From an uncultured delta proteobacterium (GTDB lineage: Bacteria > Myxococcota_A > Polyangia > Polyangiales > Polyangiaceae), in assembly GCA_903906315.1 (NCBI GenBank), contig CAIVJW010000267.1, positions 24,488 to 88,487 of the forward strand: a stretch of DNA of 64,000 bases, written 5' to 3'. The position numbers and the translations under genes are program-made. How positions within the stretch are numbered: the first letter of the stretch is position 1; the number at the start of each line of letters is the position of its first letter. Below the pieces are notes generated by a model. It worked only from the letters and a program-made list of their open reading frames with translations, searched no databases and had not been told where the DNA came from. Below are positions 1 through 8,739 of this stretch, in pieces.

Positions 1-1167
1 GCGGTTGAAGCTCGTCGGGCCCGTGTCCTCGGACTGGCCGTAGACCTCGTAGACGAGCACGTCGAGCGACGCGAAGAACTCGAGGATCTCGGGCGCGATC
101 GGCGCCGCTCCGCTGACGCACATGTGCGCGCGGCCGAGGCCGACGGCGGGCTTGAGCTTGGAGAAGACGAGCCGGTTCGCGATCGCGTACTCGACGGCGA
201 GGAGCCCGCGCGGCTCGCGCCCGACGCAGCGCTCGGCCGACGCCCGCGCGCCCACGCCGCGCGCCCACGCCGCGAGCCGCTTCTTCAGGCCCTTGGCTTC
301 GGAGAGCTTGCCCGCGATGCCGGCATGGAACTTCTCCCAGATGCGCGGCACGCCGAAGAAGATCGTCGGCTGCACGTCCTTCAGGTCCTCGGGGACCTTG
401 TCGAGCGATCGCGCGAAGTAGATCGCCGATCCCATCGTCGCCGGCCCGTGGATCGTGAAGACCTGCTCGGCGATGTGCGACAGCGGCAGGTAGGAGAGGC
501 TCACGTCCGTCGGTCCGCCGCCGACGAGCTCGACGGCCCGCGAGGCCGTCCACGCCAGGTTCTCGTGCGAGAGCATGACGCCCTTGGGCGGCCCGGTGGT
601 CCCCGACGTGTAGATGAGCGTCGCGAGGCCCGCGGGCTCGAGCGCGGCCGCGAGCTCGTCGACGCGCGCGTCGGGCGTCCCCTCCGCGTGGGCGAGGAAG
701 ACCTCCCAGGTGTGCACCTGGAACGGCGTCGAGTGCTCGGGGACCGCGACGCCCCGCATGAGCACCACGTGCCGGAGGTGCGGGAGCCGCGCGGCCTCGC
801 GCTCGACCTTGCGCCACTGGTCGAGGTCCTCGACGAGCACGACGGGCGATTCGGCGTGGTCGACGATGTACGCCACCTCCTCGGGCGAGCAGGTGGCGTA
901 GATCCCCGCGGGCGCCGCGCCGACCGCCATGGTCGCGAGGTCGAACACGACCCACTCCGACCGGTTGAAGCCGAGGATCGCGGTCGTCCCGCCCGGTCGC
1001 ACACCGAGCGCCACGAGCGCCCGGGCGGCGACGCGCACCTCCGCGGCGTACTCGGCCCAGGTCGTGCGGCTCCACGAGGCGCCGCGGTGGGTAAAGTGCG
1101 CAGGCGCGTCCGGCCGCCGGCGTGCCTGGTCGAAGAGTCGAGCGACGATCGTATCGACAGAGCCCAT
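1..1167 (-). CDS. Long-chain acyl-CoA synthetase (AMP-forming), 3' end cut by the window
   Basis: This is the first 389 residues of an AMP-dependent long-chain fatty acid-CoA ligase, which activates fatty acids through an acyl-adenylate for lipid synthesis or degradation. The reading frame runs from an ATG at 1167 on the minus strand to base 1 with no stop, so the C-terminal adenylation lid lies outside the window. The phosphate-binding motif TSGTTGPPKG sits at about residues 187-196. It is followed by the family pattern LSYLPLSHIAEQ and, near the cut, YEVYGQSE, the start of the adenine-binding motif. The insert and spacing match the eukaryote-like FAA1/long-chain branch rather than short-chain ligases. 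It is transcribed divergently from the kinase operon across a 190-base gap. The function is well supported; chain-length preference cannot be read from sequence. Confidence 0.93.
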   Translation of the reverse strand, partial: MGSVDTIVARLFDQARRRPDAPAHFTHRGASWSRTTWAEYAAEVRVAARALVALGVRPGGTTAILGFNRSEWVVFDLATMAVGAAPAGIYATCSPEEVAYIVDHAESPVVLVEDLDQWRKVEREAARLPHLRHVVLMRGVAVPEHSTPFQVHTWEVFLAHAEGTPDARVDELAAALEPAGLATLIYTSGTTGPPKGVMLSHENLAWTASRAVELVGGGPTDVSLSYLPLSHIAEQVFTIHGPATMGSAIYFARSLDKVPEDLKDVQPTIFFGVPRIWEKFHAGIAGKLSEAKGLKKRLAAWARGVGARASAERCVGREPRGLLAVEYAIANRLVFSKLKPAVGLGRAHMCVSGAAPIAPEILEFFASLDVLVYEVYGQSEDTGPTSFNR

Positions 1168-1286
1168 GGGACCTACAACAATACGAAAAGGATCCGTTCT
1201 CAACCAGGGCTGCCACGGGCGACGCGCGGCGCGTCCGCTGGCCGCGGAAAACCGCACCTAGTGTTGCCTAAATGGCGATCCGAGAC

Positions 1287-1315
1287 TTGACGGAGCAAGG
1301 CTACGCTTCTTAACT
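1287..1315 (+). promoter_or_regulatory. Possible sigma-70-type promoter for the kinase operon
   Basis: TTGACG at 1287-1292 matches the -35 consensus in five of six bases. After a 17-base spacer comes TTAACT at 1310-1315, a poor -10 match (three of six). It lies in an unusually AT-rich part of the divergent gap, about 40 bases before the GTG start at 1358. This is a visual match only. Confidence 0.3.
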
Positions 1316-1357
1316 ACTCGCGGCCGCGACCACCGAGGCTGCGATGGGGGGAGTCAC

Positions 1358-3019
1358 GTGGAGCCCGAGAAGCACGACGAGCGAGGGCCGACGCCTGAGG
1401 CGCGGCCGGTGACGTCCGGAACGGACGCCGGAGCGTGGGCAGGGCCGCAGACCGGCTCGCTCCTCGACGGCACGTACCGCATCCTCCGCCCGCTCGGCGA
1501 GGGGGGGATGGGCCTCGTGCTGCTCGCCCGCGACGAGCGCCTCGACCGCGAGGTCGCCATCAAGGTGATCCGCCCGGATTGCCCCGACTACGAGGGGCGG
1601 CTCATCGACGAGGCGCGCGCGATGGCCCGCGTGCACCACCAGAACGTCGTCGAGATCTTCGCGTTCGGCAACTACGCGGGCGCGGCCTACTTCGTGATGG
1701 AATACCTGCCGTCGGAGACGCTCGACGCCTGGTGCGCCCGCCACCGCGGGCCGCCGGTCCCGGCCGAAGACGTGCTCCGCATCCTGGATCCGGTCTGCCA
1801 GGGCGTCGCGGCCATCCACGCCTCCGACACCACCCACCGGGACCTGAAGCCGTCGAACATCCTCATCGGCGCCGGCTTCCGGGTGATGGTGGCAGACCTC
1901 GGGCTCGCGCAGGCGATCGCGCCGTGGTCGGGCCTCGACGGGCGCGACACCGTCTCCGGCACCCCGGAGTACATCGCGCCCGAGGTGGCGACGCAGAAGG
2001 ACGTGGCGCCGCACCTGCGATCGCGGGCCGACGTGTACGCGCTCGGCGTGATCGCGTTCGAGCTGCTCACGGGGCGGCTGCCGTTCGTGTCGGACAACCC
2101 GATCGAGCTCCTGCGCATGCACGCGCTGCGTCCGCCGCCGTCGCCTCGGTCGATCCGGCCGGAGCTGCCCCCGGCGGTCGACGACGTCCTGCTCCACGCG
2201 CTCGAGAAGGACCCGGTGAACCGGACGGCGAGCGCGACCGCGTTCCGCAAGGCGCTCGAGCGCGCGCTCAGCCCGCACGTGGAGGAGGACGGCCCGGTCC
2301 GCAAGGCGAGCGTGCCGGCGTTCCGGTCGCCGGCGCCCGCGACACTGAGCCCCCCGGCAGGGACCCCGGCGGCCGACCGCGTCATCGCGGACGGCCCGGT
2401 CCGCCCTCCTCCTGCACGGGCGCCGCGCCACGACTCGCCGCCCCCGGCGCGGCTGGGCTCGCCCCACCTCGACACGGCGGACCTCTGGCAGCCCGCGTTC
2501 CCGCCGCCGTCGAGCCAGCCGCCCGGCAGCCTGGGGATGCGGCCAAGCGCGCCCGCGCCTGCCACCCGCAGCTCGGTCCGGCCCGGGCGCAGCGTTGCAC
2601 GCGCGATGCGCTTCCTGGTCGCCGATGACGATGAGCACGTCCGTGGCGTCGTCTCGCGGGTGCTCGCCCGGACGTTCCCGGAGGCGGTCGTCGAGGCCGT
2701 GGCCGACGGCACGAAGGCGCTCGCCAGCCTCGAGTGGCACACGCCGACGCTGGCGCTCATCGACCTCGACATGCCGGGGATGAACGGCATCGAGGTCGTC
2801 GCGTCGCTGCGTTCGCTGCGATCGGCGCGCGACATGGCGATCGTGGTCATCACGGGCACGGGGACGCCGTCGGATCTGCGACTGCTGCAGCAACTGGGCG
2901 CCCAGGCGTTCCTGGTGAAGCCCTTCCACCCCTCGCAGCTCATCGCCACCGTCCGCGAGATCCTGAGCGAGATCGAGGCCGGAGGTGGCGACCCGGCGGA
3001 CACGTCCGACCGGCGATGA
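1358..3019 (+). CDS. Ser/Thr protein kinase with C-terminal response-regulator receiver domain
   Basis: A 553-residue cytoplasmic Hanks-type kinase. The kinase domain (about residues 30-295) has the glycine loop GEGGMG, the ATP-binding lysine K69 in VAIK, the catalytic aspartate D162 in HRDLKPSN, the metal-binding D180 in a DLG variant of DFG, and GTPEYIAPE. A Pro/Ala-rich linker (about 300-415) leads to a receiver domain (417-540) with acidic residues VADDDE, phospho-acceptor D469 in IDLDMPG and the conserved lysine K521 in VKPF. The receiver therefore looks competent for phosphorylation. No transmembrane helix is seen. The GTG start follows a GGGGGAG ribosome site. Its stop overlaps the next start by four bases (ATGA), so kinase and hybrid histidine kinase are probably co-translated, suggesting that a phosphorelay acts on or through this kinase. 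Confidence 0.93.
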   Translation: MEPEKHDERGPTPEARPVTSGTDAGAWAGPQTGSLLDGTYRILRPLGEGGMGLVLLARDERLDREVAIKVIRPDCPDYEGRLIDEARAMARVHHQNVVEIFAFGNYAGAAYFVMEYLPSETLDAWCARHRGPPVPAEDVLRILDPVCQGVAAIHASDTTHRDLKPSNILIGAGFRVMVADLGLAQAIAPWSGLDGRDTVSGTPEYIAPEVATQKDVAPHLRSRADVYALGVIAFELLTGRLPFVSDNPIELLRMHALRPPPSPRSIRPELPPAVDDVLLHALEKDPVNRTASATAFRKALERALSPHVEEDGPVRKASVPAFRSPAPATLSPPAGTPAADRVIADGPVRPPPARAPRHDSPPPARLGSPHLDTADLWQPAFPPPSSQPPGSLGMRPSAPAPATRSSVRPGRSVARAMRFLVADDDEHVRGVVSRVLARTFPEAVVEAVADGTKALASLEWHTPTLALIDLDMPGMNGIEVVASLRSLRSARDMAIVVITGTGTPSDLRLLQQLGAQAFLVKPFHPSQLIATVREILSEIEAGGGDPADTSDRR

Positions 3020-4590
3020 GCCAAGCCCGGGCGCCCGTGCGCGTGCTGCTCGTCGAGGACATCGCGGAGGACGCGGCGCTCGTCGAGCACCTCCTGTCGC
3101 GCGCGGCGGGGACGACGTTCGCCGTGCAGCGCGCGGAGTTCGTGCGCGAGGCGATCGACCGATTGCAAGCCGAGGCCGTCGACATCGTGCTGCTCGACCT
3201 CGGGCTGCCCGACGCCCTGGGCCTGTCGGGCCTCGACCGTGTGCTCGCCGTCGCGCCGACGGTGCCCGTCGTCGTCATGACCGGCGCGGAGCGCGACGAG
3301 CTCTCGGCCCAAGCGCTCGTCCGCGGGGCCGAGGACTTCCTCGTCAAGGGCGAGATGGGCAGCGACGCGCTCGCCCGGTCAATCCGGTACTCCATCGCGC
3401 GAAAGCGCGCCGAGCTCGCCCTGCGGCGCACGCACGAGCAGCTGCGAACCTCGCAGAAGATGGAGGCCATCGGCCGGCTCGCGGGCGGCCTCGCGCACGA
3501 CCTGAACGGCGTGGTCACGGCCATCCTCGGGTACGCGGACCTGGTCGCCGAGGCGACGCCCGAGGACGACGTGCGCCGCGCCGACATCGACGAAATCCGC
3601 CGCGCCGGCGAGCGCGCCGCGTCGCTTACGCGACAGGTGCTGGCGTTCAGCCGGCGCGAGATCACCCACCCCCAGGTGCTCTCGTTCGACGCGGTGGTGG
3701 GCGACCTGACGCGGATGCTGAGGCGGCTCATCGGTGGGCACATCGCGCTGCGCGTGGAGCTCCGCGCCGACCACGCGTTCGTGCTCGCCGACCCGAGCCA
3801 GATCGAGCAGGTCGTGATGAACCTCGTGCTGAACGCGCGCGACGCGCTGCTCGGCGGAGGGACGGTGAACGTCCGGACGGCGGTCGTCGACGGCGGACCG
3901 GAGGGCACCACGGCCGCCGGGCGCTCGGCTACTGGGCCGCACGTGCGCATCGAGGTCGTGGATGACGGCACGGGCATGTCGTCCGAGACGATGGCGAGGA
4001 TCTTCGAGCCCTTCTTCACGACGAAGGAGCTCGGCAAGGGCACGGGCCTCGGCCTCGCGACGGTGCATCGGATCGTCGAACAGCTCGGCGGGTGCATTCA
4101 GGTCGAGAGCTCGCCGGGCAAGGGTTCGGTGTTCCGCGCGTACCTGCCCCGCACGAGCGGCGCAGCGCCGACGGCCAACGTCGACAGCGCGCCCGCCACG
4201 GCGCGACGCGGGACCGAGACCATCCTGGTGACGGACGGCGACGAGGGCGTGCGATCGCTGACCCGCCGGGTGCTCGAGCGCGTCGGCTACAAGGTCCTCG
4301 AGGCCGCCACCGCCGAGGAAGCGCTGCTGGTCGCAAACCACCACGACGGGGTCATCCACCTGCTCCTGACCGACGTGGTGCTGCCGGGCATCAGCGGGTC
4401 CGAGCTCGCGAATCACATGCGCCGCGAGCGACCGGAGGCGCGGGTGCTCTACACGTCGGGGTACGCGGCGTCGGAGACTCCGCCGTTCGGGCTCGACCTG
4501 CGCGGCGGCTACCTCGAGAAGCCGTACCGCCCCGACGCGCTCGAGCGCGCGATCCGAGCGGTGCTCGACGCGCCGCCGCGGGGGCGCTGA
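3016..4590 (+). CDS. Hybrid sensor histidine kinase (receiver - HisKA - HATPase - receiver)
   Basis: A 524-residue soluble hybrid kinase. The first receiver domain (about 8-125) carries VEDIAED and phospho-acceptor D61 in LLDLGLPD. A short helical linker precedes the dimerisation/phosphotransfer helix with H161 in GLAHDLNG. The ATPase domain (about 235-395) shows the N box NLVLNARDA, the G1 motif DDGTGM and the G2 motif GKGTGLGLA. A second receiver (about 408-520) has D453 in LLTDVVLPG and the lysine in EKPY, but its acidic pocket reads TDGDEG instead of paired acids. There is no transmembrane or extracellular sensor region, so input probably arrives through the first receiver or a partner. 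The start overlaps the upstream kinase gene by four bases. The natural partner is that gene's receiver domain; this pairing is inferred from the overlap. Confidence 0.93.
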   Translation: MSQARAPVRVLLVEDIAEDAALVEHLLSRAAGTTFAVQRAEFVREAIDRLQAEAVDIVLLDLGLPDALGLSGLDRVLAVAPTVPVVVMTGAERDELSAQALVRGAEDFLVKGEMGSDALARSIRYSIARKRAELALRRTHEQLRTSQKMEAIGRLAGGLAHDLNGVVTAILGYADLVAEATPEDDVRRADIDEIRRAGERAASLTRQVLAFSRREITHPQVLSFDAVVGDLTRMLRRLIGGHIALRVELRADHAFVLADPSQIEQVVMNLVLNARDALLGGGTVNVRTAVVDGGPEGTTAAGRSATGPHVRIEVVDDGTGMSSETMARIFEPFFTTKELGKGTGLGLATVHRIVEQLGGCIQVESSPGKGSVFRAYLPRTSGAAPTANVDSAPATARRGTETILVTDGDEGVRSLTRRVLERVGYKVLEAATAEEALLVANHHDGVIHLLLTDVVLPGISGSELANHMRRERPEARVLYTSGYAASETPPFGLDLRGGYLEKPYRPDALERAIRAVLDAPPRGR

Positions 4591-4666
4591 AGATCGCAGC
4601 CGGCCGCGCCTCCGCGCGGGGCGCTGGGGATAGTGCTCGAGCCAGACACCCCCTCGGCCGCTCGGG

Positions 4667-5794
4667 TCATTGCCGGACCTTGCGCGGCTTGCGGGGCCGG
4701 CTTCGCGCGGGCTTCTCCGGCTTGTCGGGCGCGCCGGCGTCCTCCGCGGGGAGCGCCGCGCTCGCGCTGACGGCGGGCGACGGCCCGGGCGCCTCGAGCG
4801 CGCGGCTCCGCGCTCGGATCGCGATCAGGCGGTCGACCAGCGCCGCCGCGTCCTCCGCAGGCAAGGCGACGCGCCCGTGGAGGAGCTCGCCCTCGGGCTC
4901 GAGGCGCAGTCGCTCGAGCAGGGCGCCCACGCCGGCGAGCCGCAACATGGGATCGGCGGCCCTCGCCTGGCGAGCGGCCTCGAGCGAACGCGCAAGGTCG
5001 GCGCACGCGGCGGCCGCGTCGCACGTCACGACGGCGTGGACGGTCACCTCGGGCCCGAGGCGGAGCGACGCCCCCGCCGAGGTGATGGATGCCGTCGGCG
5101 AGGCCGCCGCGCCGGCGCCCCGCAGCTCGATCGCGAGGGTCTCCCGCTGCTCGGCGGTGAGCACGACGGTCGCGCGCAGCGCCCCCTCGCCGACCTCGCG
5201 CGAAAGCAGCGCGTGCGCGGGGCTGCCGCGCACCGCGCCGATCCGCCCCTCGGCAGCGTCGATCATCGAACGCAGGTACGTGCCTGCGCCGAGCAGCACG
5301 GGGCCGCCCTTCCGGACCGCGATCTCGCCGCCGGTGGAGGCCATCGTCGCATCGCGGACGCCCCGAAAGGTGCCGATCGGCGTCACGACCGGGCGACCGC
5401 CGCGCCGCTCGATGACCTTCGACGCGCACGCGACGAGAGCCTCGTCGTCGACCGGTCCGGCCGCCACGAGCCCGAACTCGCCCGCTTCACCGTCCGCCGG
5501 CACGGAGACGGCGATCTCGTGCAGCTTGTCGATCGGATCGAAGCCGCACACGTCGCGGACCGTGCCGAGCCCGGGGATCTCGCGGGACGACCGGAAGACC
5601 GGCGCGAACGCGGGCGAGGCGCGGAGGGCGTCGAGGTCGACGACGGCGACGAGCATGGCGCCGGCGGGCACCGCGTCGAGGGCGCTCGCGTGGAGGTCCG
5701 GCAGGCGCCGCCCACGCGACAGCGCGGCGAGCCCGCCCGCCATCGCGAGGGCGACGGCGACGAGGACGATCGCGTTGCGGGAGCGCGTGTGCAC
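4667..5794 (-). CDS. Membrane-anchored hypothetical protein (exported)
   Basis: A 375-residue protein of unknown function. Residues 8-25 form one hydrophobic helix (IVLVAVALAMAGGLAAL) after a basic N-terminus, so the protein is probably anchored in or exported across the inner membrane. The body is Ala/Asp/Glu-rich with alternating beta-like stretches such as GAMLVAVVDLDAL and FGLVAAGPVDDEALV. It ends in a basic, Pro/Lys/Arg-rich tail (KPEKPARSRPRKPRK). The pattern resembles DUF3352-type myxobacterial exported proteins, but I see no diagnostic motif. The start is a GTG at 5794 chosen because it precedes the basic n-region; the ribosome site is not clear. It lies 74 bases downstream of the TatA-like microgene on the same strand and may share its transcript. 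Confidence 0.7.
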   Translation of the reverse strand: MHTRSRNAIVLVAVALAMAGGLAALSRGRRLPDLHASALDAVPAGAMLVAVVDLDALRASPAFAPVFRSSREIPGLGTVRDVCGFDPIDKLHEIAVSVPADGEAGEFGLVAAGPVDDEALVACASKVIERRGGRPVVTPIGTFRGVRDATMASTGGEIAVRKGGPVLLGAGTYLRSMIDAAEGRIGAVRGSPAHALLSREVGEGALRATVVLTAEQRETLAIELRGAGAAASPTASITSAGASLRLGPEVTVHAVVTCDAAAACADLARSLEAARQARAADPMLRLAGVGALLERLRLEPEGELLHGRVALPAEDAAALVDRLIAIRARSRALEAPGPSPAVSASAALPAEDAGAPDKPEKPARSRPRKPRKVRQ

Positions 5795-5868
5795 GGCGGA
5801 CCGTTAGCACGACCGGGGGCCGAGGCGAGCGGCCGCGGCGAGCCCGCGAAGGGGCCGCGCGCGGACGG

Positions 5869-6018
5869 TCAACGCCGCGGGTCGCCGGAGGGCGGCGCGC
5901 GCTTGCCGAGCAAGCCGCCGACGGCCCCGCCGAGCTGCGGCACGTACGACGAGAGCATCACGAGGACGAGCAGGATGGCCACCAGCTCGATCTCGTTCCA
6001 CGAAGCGCCGCCCAGCAT
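5869..6018 (-). CDS. TatA-like single-helix microprotein
   Basis: A 49-residue open frame, ATG at 6018 and TGA at 5869-5871, with an in-frame TAG 15 bases upstream of the ATG that fixes the N-terminus. The layout is that of a TatA/TatE subunit of the twin-arginine translocase: a short N-terminus with SWNEIELV (as in the TatA SPWELL region), a hydrophobic helix ILLVLVMLSS, then an amphipathic stretch VPQLGGAVGGLLGK matching the TatA pattern LPELGRxLGxxI+. The conserved Phe-Gly hinge between the helices is absent (SSY instead), and the acidic/basic tail is very short. Third codon positions are almost all G or C. It could be a specialised TatA, a degenerate paralogue or an unrelated small membrane protein. 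It is divergent from the gene at 6124. Confidence 0.5.
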   Translation of the reverse strand: MLGGASWNEIELVAILLVLVMLSSYVPQLGGAVGGLLGKRAPPSGDPRR

Positions 6019-6123
6019 GACGCGGCTAGTCTACACTACCTCGCGGCCCGAGAGGGCTCACGAGCCCGGAGTCGGGCCGCTGCCTGCACCCGGAACCGGA
6101 AACCGCCCGACCGCCGAGCCCGC

Positions 6124-8691
6124 GTGATCGCGAACGACCTCGACCCCGCCGACCCCACCGGCACGCGCCGCGGCCACCTCGTGCTGGTGACGGATGCGTC
6201 GGCCGAAGGCGAGAGCATCGGATCGGCGCTGCGAGCGCGGGGCTTCCTCGTGGTCGACGTACCGCTCGGGCTGCTCGAGGCCCGCGTCGCGGGCGAGCGG
6301 CCGGACGCGCTCGTCATCGACATCGACGAGCCGGGCGCCTCCGAAGCGCTCGACCGCGTGCGCGAGCGGTCGGCAGGCGCGGCGGCCGAGGTCGTGTGCG
6401 TCGGCGACCCGATCCGCGCGGCCGAGCTGGGCGTCGCAGCGGCGTTCGAGCGGCCGGTCGACATCGCTTCCCTCGTCGCGCACCTCGCGCGCGTGGTGGC
6501 GCCTGGCGAGCGCAGCCGGTGGCGAGCGCCGACCCAGCCGCCTTCGGCCCGCCCGATCCGCGAACGGCACGATCGACGCTCGGTGCCGCCGTCCCGCGGC
6601 GAGGCGCTCGGGAGCCTCGCGCCCCCCGCCATCGAGGACTGGCAGAGCTTCTCGCCCGGCACGCCCGGCGCCCTGCCGTCGTTCGCGGCGGCCGCGGTGG
6701 GCCCGGACGACGCGGACCCGGGGTCGGATCCGCTCGACCTCGCGTCGCTGCTCGAGGGCCGCGCCGACGGGTCGATCGGATCCGACCTGTCGCCAGAGGA
6801 CCTGAGCCCGGACCTCGCGGCGCTCCTCTCCGCAGCGGAACGCCGCGTGAGCGGCGGCGGGAGCGCGGCGAGCTTCCCGGCTCCCGCCGACGACCTCGAT
6901 CTGGTGCTGCCGCCCGAGCTGCTCGCGATGCTCGACGAGCCCCTCGACGCGGACGGCGAAGGCGGCACGGGGAGCGCCGCAGGAACGGGCGACGCCGTCG
7001 CGAGCGTGACGCGCGGAGGGACGGGCGCGCTCTCGATCGCGGCGATGGCCTTCGACGGCTCGACGGGAGAGCACACCGCGCGCGATCCGGATCCGCGACG
7101 GGCGCAGCGGTCGCCGACCCCGCTTCCGCCCGACCGCACCGGCGCAGGATCGAGCGCGCCGGCGCTCACCGACACCGACGGAGCCGTCACCGTCGGCGGC
7201 GAGGAGCTCGCGGCGTCGAGCGCGACCGGACGGGGCACGGCTCCCTGGTCGATCACCCACACCGCTACGACGTTCAACCCGGAGATCGACGACCCGCGCC
7301 CCAGCAGCTTCCCCGCGTCGAGCGCGCCCCTCGATCGCTCGCGATCGACGCGCCCTCCGCCCCCCAGCGGCGGCGCCGATCACGACGAGCCGGACGCCCC
7401 CACGCTCGCGCAAAGGCCCAGCACCCACGCGCTGCCGCCGCCGCCATTTCCGCACCTGGAGCTCGGACCGTCCCCCGCTCCGCCGCTCGGCGCGCGCCAC
7501 GCCGCGCGGCTCGCCCCCGGGTTCCAGCACGCGCCGCCGCTCGCCCCCGGGTTCCAGCACGCGCCGCCGCTCGACCGGCACTCGGAGGGCATGACGCCGT
7601 TCCCGCCCGAGCGAGCGACGAGCAGCCCCGCGCCCCCTCCGTCCGCGGCCGACCACGCCTTGCCGGCCGTGCTCGGCGAGGGCGACGCGCTGCGCACCCT
7701 CGGACGGGCGATCGCCGCCCGCGCGTCGGGGTCGCTCGCGCTCGCGGCCGACGCGGGCCCGCGCCGCATCGTGCTGCGTGACGGCGACGTGGTGACGGCG
7801 GGATCGGGCGTCACCGACGAGACGCTCGCGGCGTTCCTCGCCGGTCGCGGGGACATCGACCGCGAGGTGGCGGTGCGCCTGGCGAGCAAGCTGCCGCCGT
7901 TCGGCCGACACGCCGGCGCAGCGCTCGTCGCCCACGGCCACCTCGGGCAGGACGACCTCTGGCCCGTGCTGCGCGCCCACGCCGAGTGGCTCATCGGCCG
8001 CGCGGTGATCGAGCCACGCGGCACGTGCGAGCTCGAGGACGAGCCACCCGGCCGCCTCAAGGCCGAACCGAGCGTGTTCGGTGGCGCGACGGGCGCCGAG
8101 GTGCTCGTCGAGACGGTGCGACGCGTGCTGACGCCGCTCGAGGCATTGCACCGCCTCGGCGGCCCCGACGCGCGCCTCGAGGAGGGCGCGCGCGTCGGCC
8201 TGCTCGGCGAGTGCGCGCTGCGCCCCGACGACGCCGAAGCCGTGCGCGCCGCGGCGGGGCGCACGGTCGCCGAGGCGCTGCAAGGGCACGACCCGGTGCT
8301 CGCGAACGTGCTGTACGCGCTCACGGCGCTCGGCGTCCTCGACGCGCACGCCGAGGCGCCCAGGGCGCCGACGCGGGCGAAGGCCCCGGACGATCCGCTC
8401 GACGCGGAGGCGCTCCGCCAGCGCGTGCGCGCCCGCATGGCGCTCGTCGACGACGGCGACTACTTCGCGCTGCTCGGCGTGCCGCGATCGGCGACAAGCT
8501 ACGAGGTCCGCCGCGCGTACCTGGAGCTGCGCCGGAGCCTCGAGCCCGGTCGCGTGCTCACCGCGGCCACCGCCGACCTCGGCGACGACCTCCGGCTCAT
8601 CCTCGAGGTGCTCGACGAGGCCTACGAGATCCTGCGCGAGCCGCACCGACGCGACCGATACCGCAAGGCAATCGAGGTCGGGCCGCCATAG
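6124..8691 (+). CDS. Pseudo-receiver / DUF4388-like / degenerate J-domain protein
   Basis: An 855-residue cytoplasmic protein with three parts. Residues about 17-125 have a receiver-like fold (LVLVTDASAEG, then LVIDIDEPG), but the acidic pair is missing and the C-terminal lysine is replaced (FERPVD), so it is a pseudo-receiver. A long Pro/Ser/Asp-rich linker (about 126-510) includes two exact copies of LAPGFQHAPP. Residues about 515-745 resemble the DUF4388 (PATAN-type) region common in delta-proteobacterial regulators. Residues 779-850 match a J domain (YFALLGVPRSAT, AYLELRR, LDEAYEILREPHRRDRY), but the obligatory HPD is replaced by E807-P808-G809, so stimulation of a DnaK ATPase is unlikely. 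The GTG start at 6124 is the earliest in-frame start that avoids the divergent gene. A scaffold role in signalling is inferred. Confidence 0.75.
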   Translation: MIANDLDPADPTGTRRGHLVLVTDASAEGESIGSALRARGFLVVDVPLGLLEARVAGERPDALVIDIDEPGASEALDRVRERSAGAAAEVVCVGDPIRAAELGVAAAFERPVDIASLVAHLARVVAPGERSRWRAPTQPPSARPIRERHDRRSVPPSRGEALGSLAPPAIEDWQSFSPGTPGALPSFAAAAVGPDDADPGSDPLDLASLLEGRADGSIGSDLSPEDLSPDLAALLSAAERRVSGGGSAASFPAPADDLDLVLPPELLAMLDEPLDADGEGGTGSAAGTGDAVASVTRGGTGALSIAAMAFDGSTGEHTARDPDPRRAQRSPTPLPPDRTGAGSSAPALTDTDGAVTVGGEELAASSATGRGTAPWSITHTATTFNPEIDDPRPSSFPASSAPLDRSRSTRPPPPSGGADHDEPDAPTLAQRPSTHALPPPPFPHLELGPSPAPPLGARHAARLAPGFQHAPPLAPGFQHAPPLDRHSEGMTPFPPERATSSPAPPPSAADHALPAVLGEGDALRTLGRAIAARASGSLALAADAGPRRIVLRDGDVVTAGSGVTDETLAAFLAGRGDIDREVAVRLASKLPPFGRHAGAALVAHGHLGQDDLWPVLRAHAEWLIGRAVIEPRGTCELEDEPPGRLKAEPSVFGGATGAEVLVETVRRVLTPLEALHRLGGPDARLEEGARVGLLGECALRPDDAEAVRAAAGRTVAEALQGHDPVLANVLYALTALGVLDAHAEAPRAPTRAKAPDDPLDAEALRQRVRARMALVDDGDYFALLGVPRSATSYEVRRAYLELRRSLEPGRVLTAATADLGDDLRLILEVLDEAYEILREPHRRDRYRKAIEVGPP
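7510..7569 (+). repeat. Two exact 30-base tandem copies inside a coding region
   Basis: Two consecutive 30-base units at 7510-7539 and 7540-7569, each encoding LAPGFQHAPP in the disordered linker of the pseudo-receiver/J-like protein. The repeat keeps frame and is expected to vary in copy number without breaking the protein. Confidence 0.9.
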
Positions 8692-8739
8692 GGCGGCCGA
8701 CTCGCCGTCGCACCGCTCGGTCCTCGGCCCACGCGGTCG

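Noticed and set aside
1168..1260. TTGAGA and TATTGT words as a promoter for the acyl-CoA synthetase
   Set aside because: The spacing is only 14 bases, too short for a standard sigma-70 promoter.
6058..8646. 862-residue minus-strand frame opposite the pseudo-receiver/J-like gene
   Set aside because: No domain, Arg-rich composition and a poor third-position pattern; it is antisense to a gene with recognisable domains.
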